NCBI RefSeq assembly: GCF_051846935.1
Contig: NZ_JBPYCS010000003.1
Coordinates: forward strand, 1 to 64,000
Direction: 5' to 3'
Length of the DNA stretch: 64,000 nt
Source of the DNA: JBPYCR01 sp051846935
Lineage (GTDB): Bacteria > Bacillota > Bacilli > Bacillales > Amphibacillaceae
Each line of letters opens with the position of its first letter. Positions within the stretch are counted from its first letter, which is position 1. The notes under the pieces are model-generated. The model saw only the letters and a list, made by a program, of their open reading frames with translations, did no database searches and had not been told where the DNA came from. Of this stretch, positions 63,280-64,000 are shown piece by piece. A program made the position numbers and the translations under genes.

Positions 63280-64000
63280 TTATATCGAAAGTTGTACGAA
63301 AGCTTCAATCATTTCTTCATATGTTAGCCCATCAACTTTTGCTGCATCAGGAAATAAACTTGTTGGCGTCATACCCGGAAGCGTATTCACTTCTAAAATA
63401 TATGGAATATTTTCTTTTGTTAAAATAAAATCTGCTCGTGAATATGTTTCACACCCTAACAATTGGTGCGCTTGAACAGCGTATCGCTTAATTTGTTGAG
63501 TAAGTTGCTCATTAATTCGAGCTGGTATAATATGTTCACTACCGCCTTCTGTATATTTTGCTTCATAATCATATAGATCGTTTTTCGGAACGATTTCAAT
63601 AATCGGCAATGCTCTTTCATTTCCGATCGAACCGATTACGGGTACAGTTATCTCTTTCCCGTCTAAAAAGTCTTCAACGAGAATTTTATCATCACTTGCC
63701 GTAGCATTTAAGATCGCATCTGAAATTTGTTCTACATTTTTAACAATCGTTAAACCGAGCGTAGAGCCTTCTCGATTTGGCTTAATAACAAACGGCGGTG
63801 TAAAGGAGTGTTTTATATTTTCTGCTACGTCTGCAATTTTTGTTGATTCGTTTACTGTATAAACACAACTATTTGCAACAGGTATTTTGTTTAAAGAAAA
63901 CACTTCTTTTGCTTTTGCTTTATCCATCGCAAGAGCCGAGGCTAGAACACCAGAACCTACATATGGAATATTCATCAAATCCAATAGCCCTTGAATTGTG
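63280..64000 (-). CDS. ddl: D-alanine--D-alanine ligase, 5' end outside the window
   Basis: The C-terminal part (about 240 residues) of an ATP-grasp ligase. The frame is open to the window edge, reading TIQGLLDLMNIPYVGSGV there, so the real start lies beyond 64000. KPNREGSTLGL and EVNTLPGMTPTSLFP are the nucleotide and substrate motifs. It joins two D-Ala for the peptidoglycan stem. An internal TTG at 63984 is not the start. Confidence 0.95.
   Translation of the reverse strand, partial: TIQGLLDLMNIPYVGSGVLASALAMDKAKAKEVFSLNKIPVANSCVYTVNESTKIADVAENIKHSFTPPFVIKPNREGSTLGLTIVKNVEQISDAILNATASDDKILVEDFLDGKEITVPVIGSIGNERALPIIEIVPKNDLYDYEAKYTEGGSEHIIPARINEQLTQQIKRYAVQAHQLLGCETYSRADFILTKENIPYILEVNTLPGMTPTSLFPDAAKVDGLTYEEMIEAFVQLSI

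Noticed and set aside
1..64000. CRISPR array, prophage, tRNA or rRNA cluster, toxin-antitoxin or other defence island
   Set aside because: No spaced repeats, phage genes, tRNA-like cloverleaf or defence gene was recognised. The only RNA gene found is rnpB.

Overview
The window is an AT-rich stretch of a spore-forming Bacillaceae chromosome. Gene order follows the Bacillus subtilis arc that runs from ypbQ/bpsA and ypsC, through the aro and hbs/spoIVA regions, to gudB. Spore genes (spoIVA, a spoVIF-like gene, ypeB, sleB), bacillithiol genes (bshA, ypdA), the menaquinol bc complex and TRAP (mtrB) all support this. A ba3-type oxidase and several local gene losses set it apart from B. subtilis and fit a relative of the Oceanobacillus/Virgibacillus type; that placement is an inference.

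Layout: 1-3.2 kb holds a cell-wall NlpC/P60 hydrolase, a cold-shock protein and the type III polyketide pair bpsA-bpsB. 3.5-6.4 kb is a four-gene ba3 cytochrome oxidase operon with its Sco copper chaperone. 6.5-10 kb carries ypsC, the RNase P RNA, gpsB, cdd and small genes on the minus strand. 10.2-13.5 kb is recU-ponA on the plus strand. 13.8-27.3 kb is a long minus-strand block in transcription order ypjD-dapB-mgsA-bshA-cca-birA-panB-panC-panD-dinG-ypmB-aspB-dnaD-nth (lysine/cell wall, bacillithiol, tRNA end repair, biotin, pantothenate, repair). 28-33 kb has ypjC, a Zn-protease, ypjB/ypjA and qcrABC. 33-47 kb is ypiF-ypiB-ypiA plus the aromatic supraoperon (cheR-aroC-aroB-aroH-hisC-tyrA-aroA), the menaquinone genes hepS-menG-hepT, ndk, mtrB and hbs. 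47.6-64 kb holds spoIVA, yphF, yphE, a spoVIF-like gene, gpsA, der, yphA, ypfD, cmk, motI, ypeB, sleB, ypdA, gudB and the 3' part of ddl.

The genes combine into respiration (menaquinone synthesis, bc complex, ba3 oxidase), chorismate and Tyr/Phe/His metabolism, thiol redox, envelope growth (PonA, GpsB, Ddl, DapB) and sporulation/germination.

The most unusual content is not a gene. Three intergenic copies of a 229-263 bp element have matching imperfect terminal inverted repeats of about 24 bp, and each is flanked by a perfect but different 9-bp target duplication (7691-7942, 27456-27702, 53289-53569). This is a non-autonomous transposable element (MITE). A decayed fourth copy may lie near 15.3 kb. 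A second repeat family occupies the 3' untranslated regions of ypdA and gudB. Other points: ypjD probably starts at an ATT codon; TRAP is kept although the trp genes are absent from the aro cluster; folE and bshB1 are missing from their usual places; and ypjB is reduced to a remnant-sized gene.
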